From the NCBI GenBank assembly GCA_903869825.1, contig CAIQAL010000016.1, positions 1-34,268 on the forward strand: 34,268 bases of DNA, given 5' to 3'. Below the pieces are notes generated by a model, which was given only the letters and a program-made list of their open reading frames with translations, was not told the DNA's origin and searched no databases. How positions within the stretch are numbered: the stretch's first letter is position 1; each line of letters starts with the position of its first letter. Below are positions 1 through 7,419 of the stretch, piece after piece. The DNA is from an uncultured bacterium. GTDB lineage: Bacteria > Patescibacteriota > Minisyncoccia > Phycocordibacterales > UBA9973. A program made the translations under genes and the position numbers.

Positions 1-2
1 AA

Positions 3-86
3 GTAGACGTTCGAACCCTAATAATTCTTACAACTGGTTATATTGGTTATATCGCACTTTTTATTGTATTATTAGCTAATAGATAA
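3..86 (+). CDS. C-terminal end of a membrane protein (partial)
   Basis: An open frame runs from the window edge to TAA at 84-86 and encodes the last 27 residues of a protein. They include a strongly hydrophobic segment rich in Leu, Ile, Val and Gly, ending LLANR, which looks like a final transmembrane helix. The start lies outside the window. It is on the same strand as the sigma factor gene, 39 nt upstream, so the two may be co-transcribed. The family cannot be recognised from so short a tail, and a chance open frame is not excluded. Confidence 0.45.
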   Translation, partial: VDVRTLIILTTGYIGYIALFIVLLANR

Positions 87-125
87 AGGCAAAGTAAGAA
101 AGAGTGAGCCGATACGTCTCATTAT

Positions 126-635
126 ATGGAAGATAATATTAATTATACATTCAAAAAAATATACGCTTTACATTCGGATGGAATATTCCGATTTTGTTTG
201 GTTCGAGTATCAAACCGGGAACAAGCACTGGACATAACCCAAGAAACTTTCTTGCGTTTGTGGCAAACATTGCTTGAAGAAACAGAACTAAAAAACAATC
301 GCGCATTTTTGTTTACTGTTGCCCATCATTTGATCATTGATTATTATCGAAAAAAGAAATCACTATCGCTCGACAAAATGTTGGGTGATGACAATACTTC
401 TTTTGACCTCCCGGATGAAAAAGGAAATGTGGAATTTGGGGCCGAAGGAAGATTTGTCTTGAATAAAATCAATTCCCTGTCCCCTACCTACCGTGAACCT
501 GTCTATTTGCGTTTTGTGGAAGATTTGTCCCCAGAAGAAATAGGCAAGATATTGGATATTTCTGCCAACGCTGCTTCAGTCCGAATAAACCGCGGTTTAG
601 AAGAACTAAGAAAAAATACGGGTTATAATACATAA
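126..635 (+). CDS. ECF-type RNA polymerase sigma factor (sigma-70 family)
   Basis: This 169-residue protein has the two-domain layout of extracytoplasmic-function sigma factors. Region 2 lies at about residues 8-80, with the motif DITQETFLRLWQ and the stretch AHHLIIDYYRKKK that reads the -10 element. Region 4 lies at about residues 110-165, with a helix-turn-helix around LSPEEIGKILDIS and SVRINRGLEELRK. It would direct RNA polymerase to a small alternative regulon. The next gene starts 7 nt after its stop and encodes a single-TM protein, which is the usual sigma/anti-sigma arrangement. No clear promoter of the type seen at other genes here lies directly before the ATG. The family call is firm; target and signal are unknown. 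Confidence 0.9.
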   Translation: MEDNINYTFKKIYALHSDGIFRFCLVRVSNREQALDITQETFLRLWQTLLEETELKNNRAFLFTVAHHLIIDYYRKKKSLSLDKMLGDDNTSFDLPDEKGNVEFGAEGRFVLNKINSLSPTYREPVYLRFVEDLSPEEIGKILDISANAASVRINRGLEELRKNTGYNT

Positions 636-642
636 TAAATTT

Positions 643-1452
643 ATGGAAAACGAAAAAATAGGAATCGAAAATTTAAAAAAAATAACAATGACTCCTGAAG
701 AGAAGAGCCAAGTATTTCAAAATATCTTAAACACTCCCCTCATAGCCAAACCCCCAATCAAAAGCCCTTATTCTTTTATCTCTGTATTTACTCGACACAA
801 TTTGTCTTATTCCCTGGCTTTTTGCCTTCTTCTTATTTTCTTTGGTGGAGCATCTTATACTTATTTTCAAAAACAAAGTTTGGAAAATGGAAGGGTCGCA
901 ATGATAAACAAAGGAGGAATAAGTGACAATAATTCTTTTCGAGCTTCCAATTTTAATCAAAAAGCTCTGCCAAATAATTTAAACAATACCGGGTCAACGA
1001 CAGAAAATTCAATTCCTACTGATACCAAAACTGGCGCTAATGCCAAAATGTCTGCTTCAACTATTTCTGCTCCTAGTGCTACAATGATGTCTCCAAACGA
1101 TCTTAAAAGTGCAAGGGCAAGTCAAATAATTTATCAAGGAACCGGATTTTCCTTCAATTATGATTCCAGCGCAAAAATCACATCTGGAACACTCTCTGGT
1201 GGCGGCTCTTATGTAGAAATAAGCAGCACTGACAAATACAACTCTATTCATTTTTATCCGGGAACCTTGCCAAATAATTTCCGTCCTGAATTTTTCGCTA
1301 GTACAACCCTCATTAACGGAAAAACGTTTTATCACGGAGATGTTCAAACAGAAAACGGGATCCAGCGTTCCTATATGTATAAAAAGGGCGGTAAAACCAT
1401 TGTTATCCAAAACGATACTCTGATTGATTTAGGTTCCATCGAAATTAACTAG
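643..1452 (+). CDS. Single-TM protein, probable anti-sigma factor partner
   Basis: This 269-residue protein has a cytoplasmic N-terminus of about 50 residues and one transmembrane helix at about residues 54-75 (YSLAFCLLLIFFGG region). A low-complexity Ser/Thr/Asn/Ala linker follows at about 90-160, and then a Gly/Ser/Tyr-rich, probably beta-stranded outer domain at about 165-269. It lies 7 nt downstream of the ECF sigma gene and is followed by a terminator, so the two form a bicistron. The anti-sigma role is inferred from this pairing and topology. The N-terminal segment is too short to recognise as a zinc anti-sigma domain, and no HxxxCxxC motif is visible. Confidence 0.6.
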   Translation: MENEKIGIENLKKITMTPEEKSQVFQNILNTPLIAKPPIKSPYSFISVFTRHNLSYSLAFCLLLIFFGGASYTYFQKQSLENGRVAMINKGGISDNNSFRASNFNQKALPNNLNNTGSTTENSIPTDTKTGANAKMSASTISAPSATMMSPNDLKSARASQIIYQGTGFSFNYDSSAKITSGTLSGGGSYVEISSTDKYNSIHFYPGTLPNNFRPEFFASTTLINGKTFYHGDVQTENGIQRSYMYKKGGKTIVIQNDTLIDLGSIEIN

Positions 1453-1461
1453 ACTGAAAAA

Positions 1462-1487
1462 TAAAAATGCCCTCTCGGGCATTTTTA
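1462..1487 (+). terminator. Rho-independent terminator of the sigma/anti-sigma pair (bidirectional)
   Basis: An 11-bp inverted repeat, TAAAAATGCCC with GGGCATTTTTA, is separated by a TCTC loop. It is followed by a T-run on the + strand and preceded by an A-run. It lies 10 nt after the stop of the anti-sigma-like gene and faces the end of the convergent gene at 1511, so it can serve both strands. Confidence 0.85.
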
Positions 1488-1510
1488 TTTTTAATCTTTA
1501 ACTAATGAGA

Positions 1511-2206
1511 TTATTGTCGGTGCGACATTTCTTCTCCCAATTTTGAAATCCAACGTGCTGCCGCATCTTTTCCCCCTAGTCCGAAAGCCAAAGCTCCAGC
1601 TACAGCAAACATTCCAATGATTCCGGCAAAAAGAATTTGCATATAAGCTGCGGCAATTCCAAGTTGTCCGAAAGCAACAATAAAGGCAAATACCCAAACG
1701 GCATATTTGGCGATTGCTCCAAGCATATTTGCTGAACGGAGATTCATTGTTTTTGCTCCAGCGGTAATTGCCTTAGAAATTGCATCAGCCACGATAGTAG
1801 CAATAATTAAGATCATTGCAGCGACGATAACTCGAGGTAAAAATCCCAATACATCAGTCTGCAAGAATCCAGAAATGTAATCCAAACCAACCAAATTTAG
1901 GGATGGCAATAAGAATACGATGATGATAAACCATCGGACAACTTGTCCAATAAAATATCCGGTATTCAAATTGAGCCCTGCTCGGTGCAGGAAGTCATCC
2001 AACTTGATCGACTGGAAAAGTTTGTCGATCTTAAGAGAAGCAAAAACTTGTTCGAATGCTTTTGCCACAAGAGATCCAAGTACCCAACCAACAATAAAAA
2101 ATACAATTGCGATTATCAATTTTGGTGCGAATTGAATAAAGCCCCACCATAGACTTTGAAGTGAAGTATTAAAAACATCACCCCAAGTAAACCAAATATT
2201 GTTCAT
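1511..2206 (-). CDS. TM-helix-repeat membrane protein (MscS-channel-related type)
   Basis: This 231-residue integral membrane protein has about five hydrophobic helices, at roughly residues 27-50, 88-112, 125-150, 166-186 and 190-212. Small-residue helices such as FAGIIGMFAVAGALAFGLGGKDAA resemble the pore-lining helix of small-conductance mechanosensitive channels. They also match the TM_helix repeat proteins found next to that family. The MscS beta and C-terminal cytoplasmic domains are missing, so it is best called a TM-helix protein and not a true MscS. The end SKLGEEMSHRQ is cytoplasmic and polar. The AT-rich upstream region holds no SD sequence and no unambiguous promoter. Confidence 0.7.
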   Translation of the reverse strand: MNNIWFTWGDVFNTSLQSLWWGFIQFAPKLIIAIVFFIVGWVLGSLVAKAFEQVFASLKIDKLFQSIKLDDFLHRAGLNLNTGYFIGQVVRWFIIIVFLLPSLNLVGLDYISGFLQTDVLGFLPRVIVAAMILIIATIVADAISKAITAGAKTMNLRSANMLGAIAKYAVWVFAFIVAFGQLGIAAAYMQILFAGIIGMFAVAGALAFGLGGKDAAARWISKLGEEMSHRQ

Positions 2207-2285
2207 ATAATAATAAATCTATTAATAATAAAAACTTCTAAGTTTCGACCTTATAAAGTTCAATAATTATATTATAGCAATTTTA

Positions 2286-2867
2286 TTAAGCCTTTTTTAA
2301 GGTTTGTGTGGATAACTCTTTAGTCTCTAAAATGACATCATGGGGAAAATCAAGGATATCCCGAACTAGCTTGTCATACATATTTATTCTATAGATAAAC
2401 TCTTTCGTTTCAAAGACAGAATAAGTAAGCTCCGCCCCGATTTCTGCCTCAAGTTTTCGCATTCCATCTTCGATCTTACTCTTACGCAATTTGTCTCCAA
2501 CAATCAACAAATCCACCCTGGAATCCTTTTCCTTAATAAAAATACCGGAAACAACCAAAAGCTTGATTTTCCCGACTTTTTTGAAAGTCTCGAGAATGAT
2601 ATTTTTGTCCAGTGAATCTGAATTTATCAAAAGATCTTCGACTTCAGTCGCATATTTGAAAGCAGTATTAAAGTACCAGTCCTGGTTTCGTTTTTTTGTG
2701 AAATTAATAGAAGACAATAATTTGAGCTCTTTATTTACGAGAGCTTTATTTACTCGACTTCGTTTTTCAACTTCTTGGCTGGTAAAACCGATGGTGGGAT
2801 TTAGCAAAAAGAGCCTCATTATCTTTACTCTAGCCTGGCTTCCCAATATTTTACCTAGAATTTCCAT
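2286..2867 (-). CDS. Winged-helix protein with degenerate nucleotidyltransferase-like domain
   Basis: The N-terminus (about residues 1-60) looks like a winged helix: ILGSQARVKIMRLFLLNP, FTSQEVEKRSRVNKALVNKEL and then a beta wing. Residues about 98-190 resemble a minimal nucleotidyltransferase fold, with strand VDLLIVGD (D119, D125) and ELTYSVFETKEFIYRI. The usual Gly-Ser of the active site is not evident (SGIF instead), so catalysis is doubtful. The combination suggests a DNA-binding regulator of a type common in CPR and archaea. The gene is monocistronic, with a predicted leaderless promoter. Its target is unknown. Confidence 0.6.
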   Translation of the reverse strand: MEILGKILGSQARVKIMRLFLLNPTIGFTSQEVEKRSRVNKALVNKELKLLSSINFTKKRNQDWYFNTAFKYATEVEDLLINSDSLDKNIILETFKKVGKIKLLVVSGIFIKEKDSRVDLLIVGDKLRKSKIEDGMRKLEAEIGAELTYSVFETKEFIYRINMYDKLVRDILDFPHDVILETKELSTQTLKKA

Positions 2868-2873
2868 ACATAT

Positions 2874-2902
2874 GTTATATCGCTTTATTAATAAAAAGGC
2901 AA
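2874..2902 (-). promoter_or_regulatory. Promoter of the winged-helix gene (leaderless geometry)
   Basis: On the minus strand TTGCCT (2897-2902) is followed after 17 bp by TATAAC (2874-2879). The ATG at 2867 is only 6 nt further on, so transcription should start at or beside the start codon. Confidence 0.6.
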
Positions 2903-2926
2903 GGAATTTTTGCTATTGAAAATCAA

Positions 2927-4303
2927 TCAAAAGTTCCTATTTCCAATGTAATTTTCGGGAGTGATTTTTTTAAGCCTTATTATAATTTCCTTGGAAACAT
3001 TATGTTTTTCAGCAATTTGGTCGATAAAAGAATGCATTGCCTCTTTATCTACCACCTTCCCTCGAGTGAACTCTTTTAGAAGTTCATAACCTTCCGGCAC
3101 CCCGGCACTTCGAAGGATAACCTGGTAAGCTTCGGAGACAACTTCCCAATGGTCTCCTAGTTCTTTTCTCATTTCCATTTCATCCACATTTATTCGTCCT
3201 AATCCCATCAAGATATAAGTAAGCGCCACTTTTGAATGACCAAAAACCAAACCAAAATTACGCTCCACCGTCGAATCAGACAAGTCGCGTTGTAGTCTTG
3301 AGATGGTAAGTTTTCTACCAAAAAATTCACAGAGAGAATTTGCTAGCCCAAGATTTCCTTCGGAATTTTCAAAATTTATCGGATTAACTTTTTGCGGCAT
3401 CGCCGAAGAACCCACTTCTCCTGCTTTCGGGATTTGCACTATCACTCCACGTGAAATATAACTCCAAATATCTTGATTAAAATCAATCAGAACCAAGTTT
3501 AATCCGCGAATAATATCAAAAAGTTCCCGGTAAGTATCATGCGGTTCGATTTGAGTGGTAAAAGGATTATTAGCAAATTTCAAGCCCACTTCACTTTTAT
3601 TAAAACTAGTAATCAAATCGTTTGAGAATTTTCTCCAGGCAACTTTCGGGTAAGCGGCATACAGGGCACTATCTCCTCCAGTTGCCCCATTTAATTTAAC
3701 GGCTAATTCAAATTTTTCAAGCATTTTTAAACCTTTTTTTAGACGATTAGAAAATACATTCATCTCCCAGCCAAAAGTGGTCGGGCTGGCTGGTTGCCCA
3801 TGAGTAAGAGCCAACATCGAAGTTTTCTTATTTTTCTGTGCCAGCTCCGCGATGGCATTTTCTACTTCTCGATATTTTGCCGATAAAATTTGAAGCCCAT
3901 CTCGCAAGGCAAAAGCGTGGGCTAAATTATTGATGTCTTCCGAAGTTCTCCCCAAGTGAACGTATTCGACAGTGGACTTCATTTTATTTTCTGCCATTTT
4001 TTCTTTCAAAAAATACTCCACCGCTTTTACGTCATGATTGGTTACCCTTTCAAGGGTTTTTATTTTTTCAAAATCTTGCGCGGAAAAATTTTCCGCCAGC
4101 GATTCGAGGTATCCGATTTCCTTTTTGGACAACTTTCCAGGCAAAATTCCAACACTGGAAAGTGCCAAGAAAAATTTCACTTCCACCAAGAGTCGATATT
4201 TCATCAGTCCAAACTCGCTAAAAATCAAGCCGAAATCATTTATTTTTTCTTGATATCGCCCGTCGAGCGGCGAAATTGCAAACATTGGATCATTTTTATT
4301 CAT
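2927..4303 (-). CDS. purB: Adenylosuccinate lyase
   Basis: PurB cleaves SAICAR to AICAR plus fumarate, and adenylosuccinate to AMP plus fumarate. The protein is of the long gammaproteobacterial type: an N-terminal FAISPLDGRYQ, NHDVKAVEYFLKEK, the TSEDINNLAHA substrate-binding segment, and the fumarase/aspartase-superfamily signature GSSAMPQKVNPINFEN carrying the flexible catalytic-serine loop. I chose the ATG at 4303 (458 residues). An upstream in-frame ATG at 4336 would overlap purH and add a lysine-rich stretch that does not resemble the family. It follows purH by 19 nt on the same strand, so the last steps to IMP and AMP are encoded together. Confidence 0.95.
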   Translation of the reverse strand: MNKNDPMFAISPLDGRYQEKINDFGLIFSEFGLMKYRLLVEVKFFLALSSVGILPGKLSKKEIGYLESLAENFSAQDFEKIKTLERVTNHDVKAVEYFLKEKMAENKMKSTVEYVHLGRTSEDINNLAHAFALRDGLQILSAKYREVENAIAELAQKNKKTSMLALTHGQPASPTTFGWEMNVFSNRLKKGLKMLEKFELAVKLNGATGGDSALYAAYPKVAWRKFSNDLITSFNKSEVGLKFANNPFTTQIEPHDTYRELFDIIRGLNLVLIDFNQDIWSYISRGVIVQIPKAGEVGSSAMPQKVNPINFENSEGNLGLANSLCEFFGRKLTISRLQRDLSDSTVERNFGLVFGHSKVALTYILMGLGRINVDEMEMRKELGDHWEVVSEAYQVILRSAGVPEGYELLKEFTRGKVVDKEAMHSFIDQIAEKHNVSKEIIIRLKKITPENYIGNRNF

Positions 4304-4322
4304 ATAAATATATTTTTTACTT

Positions 4323-5963
4323 TTAATGCCAAGCAAAACCTCGAGCTATTTTATCAGGGAAAAGAACTAGAGTTGCTCCTTCATTTTTACAAAAATCTAT
4401 CACAATCCCGTCATTCACCGAGCCAGAAGTGGCAAATATCGTTTTAATTCCTCGATCAATCAACGTTTTGGGGCCATCCGAAAAAGGAAAAAAACTATCA
4501 CTATATACTACCGCTCCGGACAAATCAGCCGAGGAAGCCTTTTCGTCCAAAGAGTGCGCTGCGTCGTCCGCCCTAGAAATGGCAAGCTTTGCTGCTCCCA
4601 CTCGGTCTTGTTGTCCCACTCCGTTTCCGAGCAATTTCCCATCTCGAACAATACTGATAGTATTTGAGTTCCCAGTGGAACCGATAGCCCAGGCTAAAAT
4701 CAAATCAAGCATCGTCGAGTCGGATAATTTATTATCGGAATTTGTCGTTTCAATTCTTGCTTCTTTAAAATCTGGAACAAAAGTATAATTCGGTTGAGTT
4801 AGAAATCCATCTCGAACATATCTAACCCTTTCACTCAGATCAAGCATACCAGGTGCTAGTTTTCCTAAATTTTCATTCACCACTATTCGGCATTTCCCTT
4901 TTTTCCTGGCTAAAATTTCAACTGCTTCCGAACTAAAAGCAGGCGCGGTCACCGTATCGAGTAATCGGCGACCATCCGGCGCCATTTGGAAATGAATCAA
5001 CGCTTCCGCTTCTTTTTCTCCTATCGGAAAATTTGTAAAAATAGAGCCCCCATGGATTGCTCGGACATCCCCTTCAATCATCCGCTCGAGTGCTTTCATT
5101 TTATCTTCTGCCATCCCTACTCCGCAGGCATTACCGTGTTTCACCGCAATTGCTACACAGGGCATATTCTTTTTAAAATTTAACTCATAGCCGGCACAAA
5201 TGTGAGTGAGGGTTTGAATTATTTTATCCCGATCACAAAAATTATTATAAGAAAGAGGCGTTTCGGTTAGAAGTTTAAATTTATCAGGAGCAAGATCGCT
5301 ACTGCTTGTTTGATATAAATAGGAAGGAGTTTGGTAAGCATTTTCTCCGTAAGTGCATTCGGAACTTTTTTCTCCAAAAATTCCCTTCACTTCCCTCCCG
5401 CTTAAATATTCTGAAGAGGCGAGCGCATATTTTGCTACCGCATATTCCGCTTTCGCAGCCAAGATTCTTTTAAACGAAATCTCGCCCGGCATTCCACTCT
5501 TCAACCAATCGATCACTCTTGTTCTATCTTCTGTATCGCAAATTACAATTCGTCCGCCTTTTGCGGCTGCTCTAAGCATTGTCGGTCCACCAATGTCTGT
5601 TTTTTCAATTACGGACTCTATTGTCGCTCCTTCTTTTTTTATTTCTTCTTCGAGTGGATACATATCGCAAGCGACGAGTGAAATCACTTCTAAATTTAAT
5701 TTCTTAAGTTCTGCCATGTCTTCCGTATTTTCCGGCCTGGCTAAAAGTGCAGCATAAAACTCCCGAGACAAGGACACTACTCGATGTCCGAGAATCGGGG
5801 CACCGACTAAATCAGTTAAATCAGTGCAAAGAATATTATTTTCGCGTAAAAATTTGGCTGTGCCCGAAGAAGATATTATTTTCCAACCTAAAGTGACCAA
5901 TTCTTTTGCGAACTTATCTATTCCTTCTTTATTGTAAACCGAGATAAAAGCGACTTTCTGCAT
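4323..5963 (-). CDS. purH: PurH-like AICAR transformylase/IMP cyclohydrolase (divergent)
   Basis: The 546-residue length and order match the bifunctional enzyme that formylates AICAR and closes FAICAR to IMP. The N-terminal cyclohydrolase part shows ISVYNKEGI, SSSGTAKFL and TDIGGPTMLRAAAK (D123, K135). The C-terminal transformylase part shows GENAYQ, LSYNNF, the KH pair in VKHGNACG (K275, H276), GVGQQDRV and DSFFPFSDG. Several usually invariant positions differ. The cyclohydrolase loop normally reads GRVKTLHPKIHGG but here reads HRVVSLSREFYAA (about 60-72), losing the lysine and both histidines. NLYPF is DMYPL, and NPCG is NACG. It may be a divergent but active PurH, or a paralogue that keeps only one activity. 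It lies upstream of purB with its own promoter. Confidence 0.85.
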   Translation of the reverse strand: MQKVAFISVYNKEGIDKFAKELVTLGWKIISSSGTAKFLRENNILCTDLTDLVGAPILGHRVVSLSREFYAALLARPENTEDMAELKKLNLEVISLVACDMYPLEEEIKKEGATIESVIEKTDIGGPTMLRAAAKGGRIVICDTEDRTRVIDWLKSGMPGEISFKRILAAKAEYAVAKYALASSEYLSGREVKGIFGEKSSECTYGENAYQTPSYLYQTSSSDLAPDKFKLLTETPLSYNNFCDRDKIIQTLTHICAGYELNFKKNMPCVAIAVKHGNACGVGMAEDKMKALERMIEGDVRAIHGGSIFTNFPIGEKEAEALIHFQMAPDGRRLLDTVTAPAFSSEAVEILARKKGKCRIVVNENLGKLAPGMLDLSERVRYVRDGFLTQPNYTFVPDFKEARIETTNSDNKLSDSTMLDLILAWAIGSTGNSNTISIVRDGKLLGNGVGQQDRVGAAKLAISRADDAAHSLDEKASSADLSGAVVYSDSFFPFSDGPKTLIDRGIKTIFATSGSVNDGIVIDFCKNEGATLVLFPDKIARGFAWH

Positions 5964-5971
5964 ATATTCTT

Positions 5972-5980
5972 ACTATATCA
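5972..5980 (-). promoter_or_regulatory. Extended -10 promoter of purH
   Basis: The minus strand reads TGATATAGT (TGn plus -10), with 8 nt between the hexamer and the purH ATG at 5963. No good -35 is visible. The extended -10 may compensate. The site abuts the rplL terminator. Confidence 0.5.
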
Positions 5981-5996
5981 TTTATCTAGTAAAAAG

Positions 5997-6022
5997 AAAA
6001 AACTCCCGAAAGGGAGTTTTTT
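5997..6022 (-). terminator. Terminator of the rplJ-rplL operon
   Basis: An 11-bp inverted repeat (AAAAAACTCCC with GGGAGTTTTTT, GAAA loop) begins 7 nt past the rplL stop and gives a T-run on the minus strand. It separates rplL from the purH promoter. Confidence 0.85.
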
Positions 6023-6028
6023 CTTTTA

Positions 6029-6394
6029 TTATTTCAATTCTACTTTTCCACCGGCATCTTCGATCTTCTTTTTCAAATCTTCCGCTTCGGCTTTCTTCAA
6101 TCCTTCTTTCAAAGTGGCTGGAGCACCGTCTACCAAGTCCTTGGCATCTTTCAGCCCAAGACCGAGTACTTCTTTCACGACTTTCATCACAGCAATCTTT
6201 TGTTCTCCGGCATTAGCCAAGACAACGGTAAAGGAATCTTTTTCTTCTACTGCTTCTGCTCCAGCAGCTGGCCCAACGGCTGCGACAGCAGCGGCGGAAA
6301 CTCCAAATTTTTCTTCTATCGCCTTTACGAGATCGTTCAGTTCTATAACTGATGCGCTCTCAAGGTCTTTCATAAATGCATCGAATTTTGACAT
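6029..6394 (-). CDS. rplL: 50S ribosomal protein L7/L12
   Basis: This 121-residue stalk protein recruits and activates translational GTPases. The N-terminal dimerisation helices are at about residues 1-35. An Ala/Gly-rich hinge follows at about 36-55 ([17 protein letters not shown]). The C-terminal domain at about 56-121 carries the conserved [27 protein letters not shown] factor-binding surface. Length and order are typical. It follows rplJ by 25 nt and ends at a terminator, so the pair forms the L10-L12 operon. No SD sequence precedes the ATG. Confidence 0.97.
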   Translation of the reverse strand: MSKFDAFMKDLESASVIELNDLVKAIEEKFGVSAAAVAAVGPAAGAEAVEEKDSFTVVLANAGEQKIAVMKVVKEVLGLGLKDAKDLVDGAPATLKEGLKKAEAEDLKKKIEDAGGKVELK

Positions 6395-6419
6395 AATATT
6401 TTTTAATTTAAACTAATAA

Positions 6420-6899
6420 TTATTTTTGTTTTGCGACTTCATTCACCGCTAAGGCCAAACGTTGCATAGGAGATTTGAGTAAGTATGCAATTTTTGAAAG
6501 CAAAACTTCTCGTGATGGGATTGTAGCAATCTCCATCATCCCGGCTCCTCCAATAAATTTCCCTTGAAAGATTCCGCCTAAAATAACGAGCGGACTTTTA
6601 TGGGCTTTTTGGAAATTATAAACTTCTCTGGCACTCGCTGTCTGGTCTTTGGAAAAAGCCATTGCGACTTCTCCGGAAAGCTCCGGTAATTCGCCTTCCG
6701 CTTTTCCTTTCAAGGCTCGAGCAATCAATGTTTTTCTTCCGATTTTGTAGCCAACTCCACTATTTCGAAGTTCGCGACGAAGCATTGTTTCTTCAGAGAC
6801 TTTCATTCCATGGAAATTGACAAAAACAACGGACTCCGAGCCCTTGATGGTTTCTTCAAAACCTTTTATCATTTCTTCCTTTTTTGATTTTAATAACAT
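6420..6899 (-). CDS. rplJ: 50S ribosomal protein L10
   Basis: L10 anchors L7/L12 dimers to the ribosome and in many bacteria represses its own operon by binding the mRNA leader. The protein from the ATG at 6899 (159 residues) begins MLLKSKKEEMIKGFEETIKG and contains VVFVNFHGMKVSEETMLRRELR, YKIGRKTLIARALKG and GEVAMAFSKD, as expected for L10. An in-frame ATG at 6980 would add 27 residues translated from the leader hairpins, which the family lacks, so I reject it. A C-terminal helix (about 130-159) for L12 binding is present. The upstream leader and promoter are described separately. Confidence 0.95.
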   Translation of the reverse strand: MLLKSKKEEMIKGFEETIKGSESVVFVNFHGMKVSEETMLRRELRNSGVGYKIGRKTLIARALKGKAEGELPELSGEVAMAFSKDQTASAREVYNFQKAHKSPLVILGGIFQGKFIGGAGMMEIATIPSREVLLSKIAYLLKSPMQRLALAVNEVAKQK

Positions 6900-6926
6900 A
6901 ATTGATTTTCTGTTTTTATTTTTCAA

Positions 6927-7030
6927 TAAAAAAAACGGCTTTCGCCGCAAGATTTTCTGCCTCATCGGCAGTCGACCCACTAAATAGGGAAATTTTTACT
7001 ACCCACCAAAGGCGGGGAAACCTACTTTCT
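6927..7030 (-). promoter_or_regulatory. L10-type mRNA leader with attenuator-like hairpins
   Basis: Between the promoter and rplJ lies a folded leader of about 140 nt. In transcript order there are three hairpins. The first is CCCGCC/GGTGGG with a TTT loop (about 7003-7018). The second is CTGCC/GGCAG (6957-6971). The third is GCGGC-GAAA-GCCGT followed by eight U (6927-6948), which looks like an intrinsic terminator 28 nt before the rplJ ATG. This layout fits an L10(L12) autoregulatory leader working by attenuation. Which hairpin binds L10 is inferred only. Confidence 0.6.
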
Positions 7031-7043
7031 TTGCGGTATTAGA

Positions 7044-7071
7044 AGTATAACATACTTAACCTATTTTGCAA
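7044..7071 (-). promoter_or_regulatory. Promoter of rplJ-rplL
   Basis: Minus strand TTGCAA (7066-7071), a 16-bp spacer and TATACT (7044-7049), with a TG two bases above the -10 (extended -10, TGTTATACT). It overlaps the 3' end of the small ORF at 7061-7198 and predicts a leader of about 140 nt. Confidence 0.65.
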
Positions 7072-7198
7072 CATTGGCAGTCTGAGTCTTTATTTCTCCA
7101 TCTTTATCAAAATAATTTATGAGGTAGACACCCAAAAGCCCTACAGCTATCATCCCGGTAAATATTAATAGTGTTTTGATAAAGTGTTTTGAATACAT
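7061..7198 (-). CDS. Small single-TM protein (45 aa)
   Basis: This short ORF reads MYSKHFIKTLL at the start, then one hydrophobic helix (about residues 9-29, IFTGMIAVGLLGVYLI), then a charged tail, FDKDGEIKTQT, ending NVAK. A basic N-terminus, one helix and a polar tail are what a real small membrane protein would show. A TGCTATACT extended -10 lies 9 nt before the ATG, consistent with leaderless expression. It sits between the 63-residue membrane protein and rplJ on the same strand. No family is recognised. Confidence 0.5.
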   Translation of the reverse strand: MYSKHFIKTLLIFTGMIAVGLLGVYLINYFDKDGEIKTQTANVAK

Positions 7199-7207
7199 CC
7201 TACTTCA

Positions 7208-7216
7208 AGTATAGCA
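7208..7216 (-). promoter_or_regulatory. Extended -10 before the 45-aa ORF
   Basis: The minus strand reads TGCTATACT, with 9 nt between the hexamer and the ATG at 7198. The -35 region is weak (TGGAAG-like). Confidence 0.4.
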
Positions 7217-7219
7217 GAT

Positions 7220-7411
7220 TTAATGATATCCTTCCAGCCACAAAACAATGAAAGTAAAAATAAGTATTCCAAGCAAGATGTTCGGGGTACGCCAAAGCCA
7301 TTTGTTCCAATCAAGATCTTCCGTCGCTTCAGATATCATCGCTAAGGCCGCCTTAATCATAAGTAAGGGTAGAAAAAATATCATAAAAATAATAGCTTGA
7401 AACGGAGTCAT
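7220..7411 (-). CDS. Small two-TM membrane protein (63 aa), unknown function
   Basis: This 63-residue protein has two hydrophobic segments, at about residues 4-26 (FQAIIFMIFFLPLLMIKAALAM) and 43-60 (NILLGILIFTFIVLWLEG). They are joined by an acidic/aromatic loop, SEATEDLDWNKWLWR. I recognise no family. A strong promoter with leaderless spacing supports it as a real gene. The next small ORF (7198) follows on the same strand after 21 nt. Confidence 0.6.
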   Translation of the reverse strand: MTPFQAIIFMIFFLPLLMIKAALAMISEATEDLDWNKWLWRTPNILLGILIFTFIVLWLEGYH

Positions 7412-7419
7412 AACACTAT

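Noticed and set aside
4304-4336. Longer PurB start at 4336
   Set aside because: It overlaps purH and adds a non-homologous lysine/tyrosine-rich stretch. MNKNDPMFAISPLDGRYQ at 4303 matches the family.
6900-6980. N-terminal extension of L10 from ATG at 6980
   Set aside because: The extra 27 residues are translated leader hairpins. The L10 family starts near the ATG at 6899.
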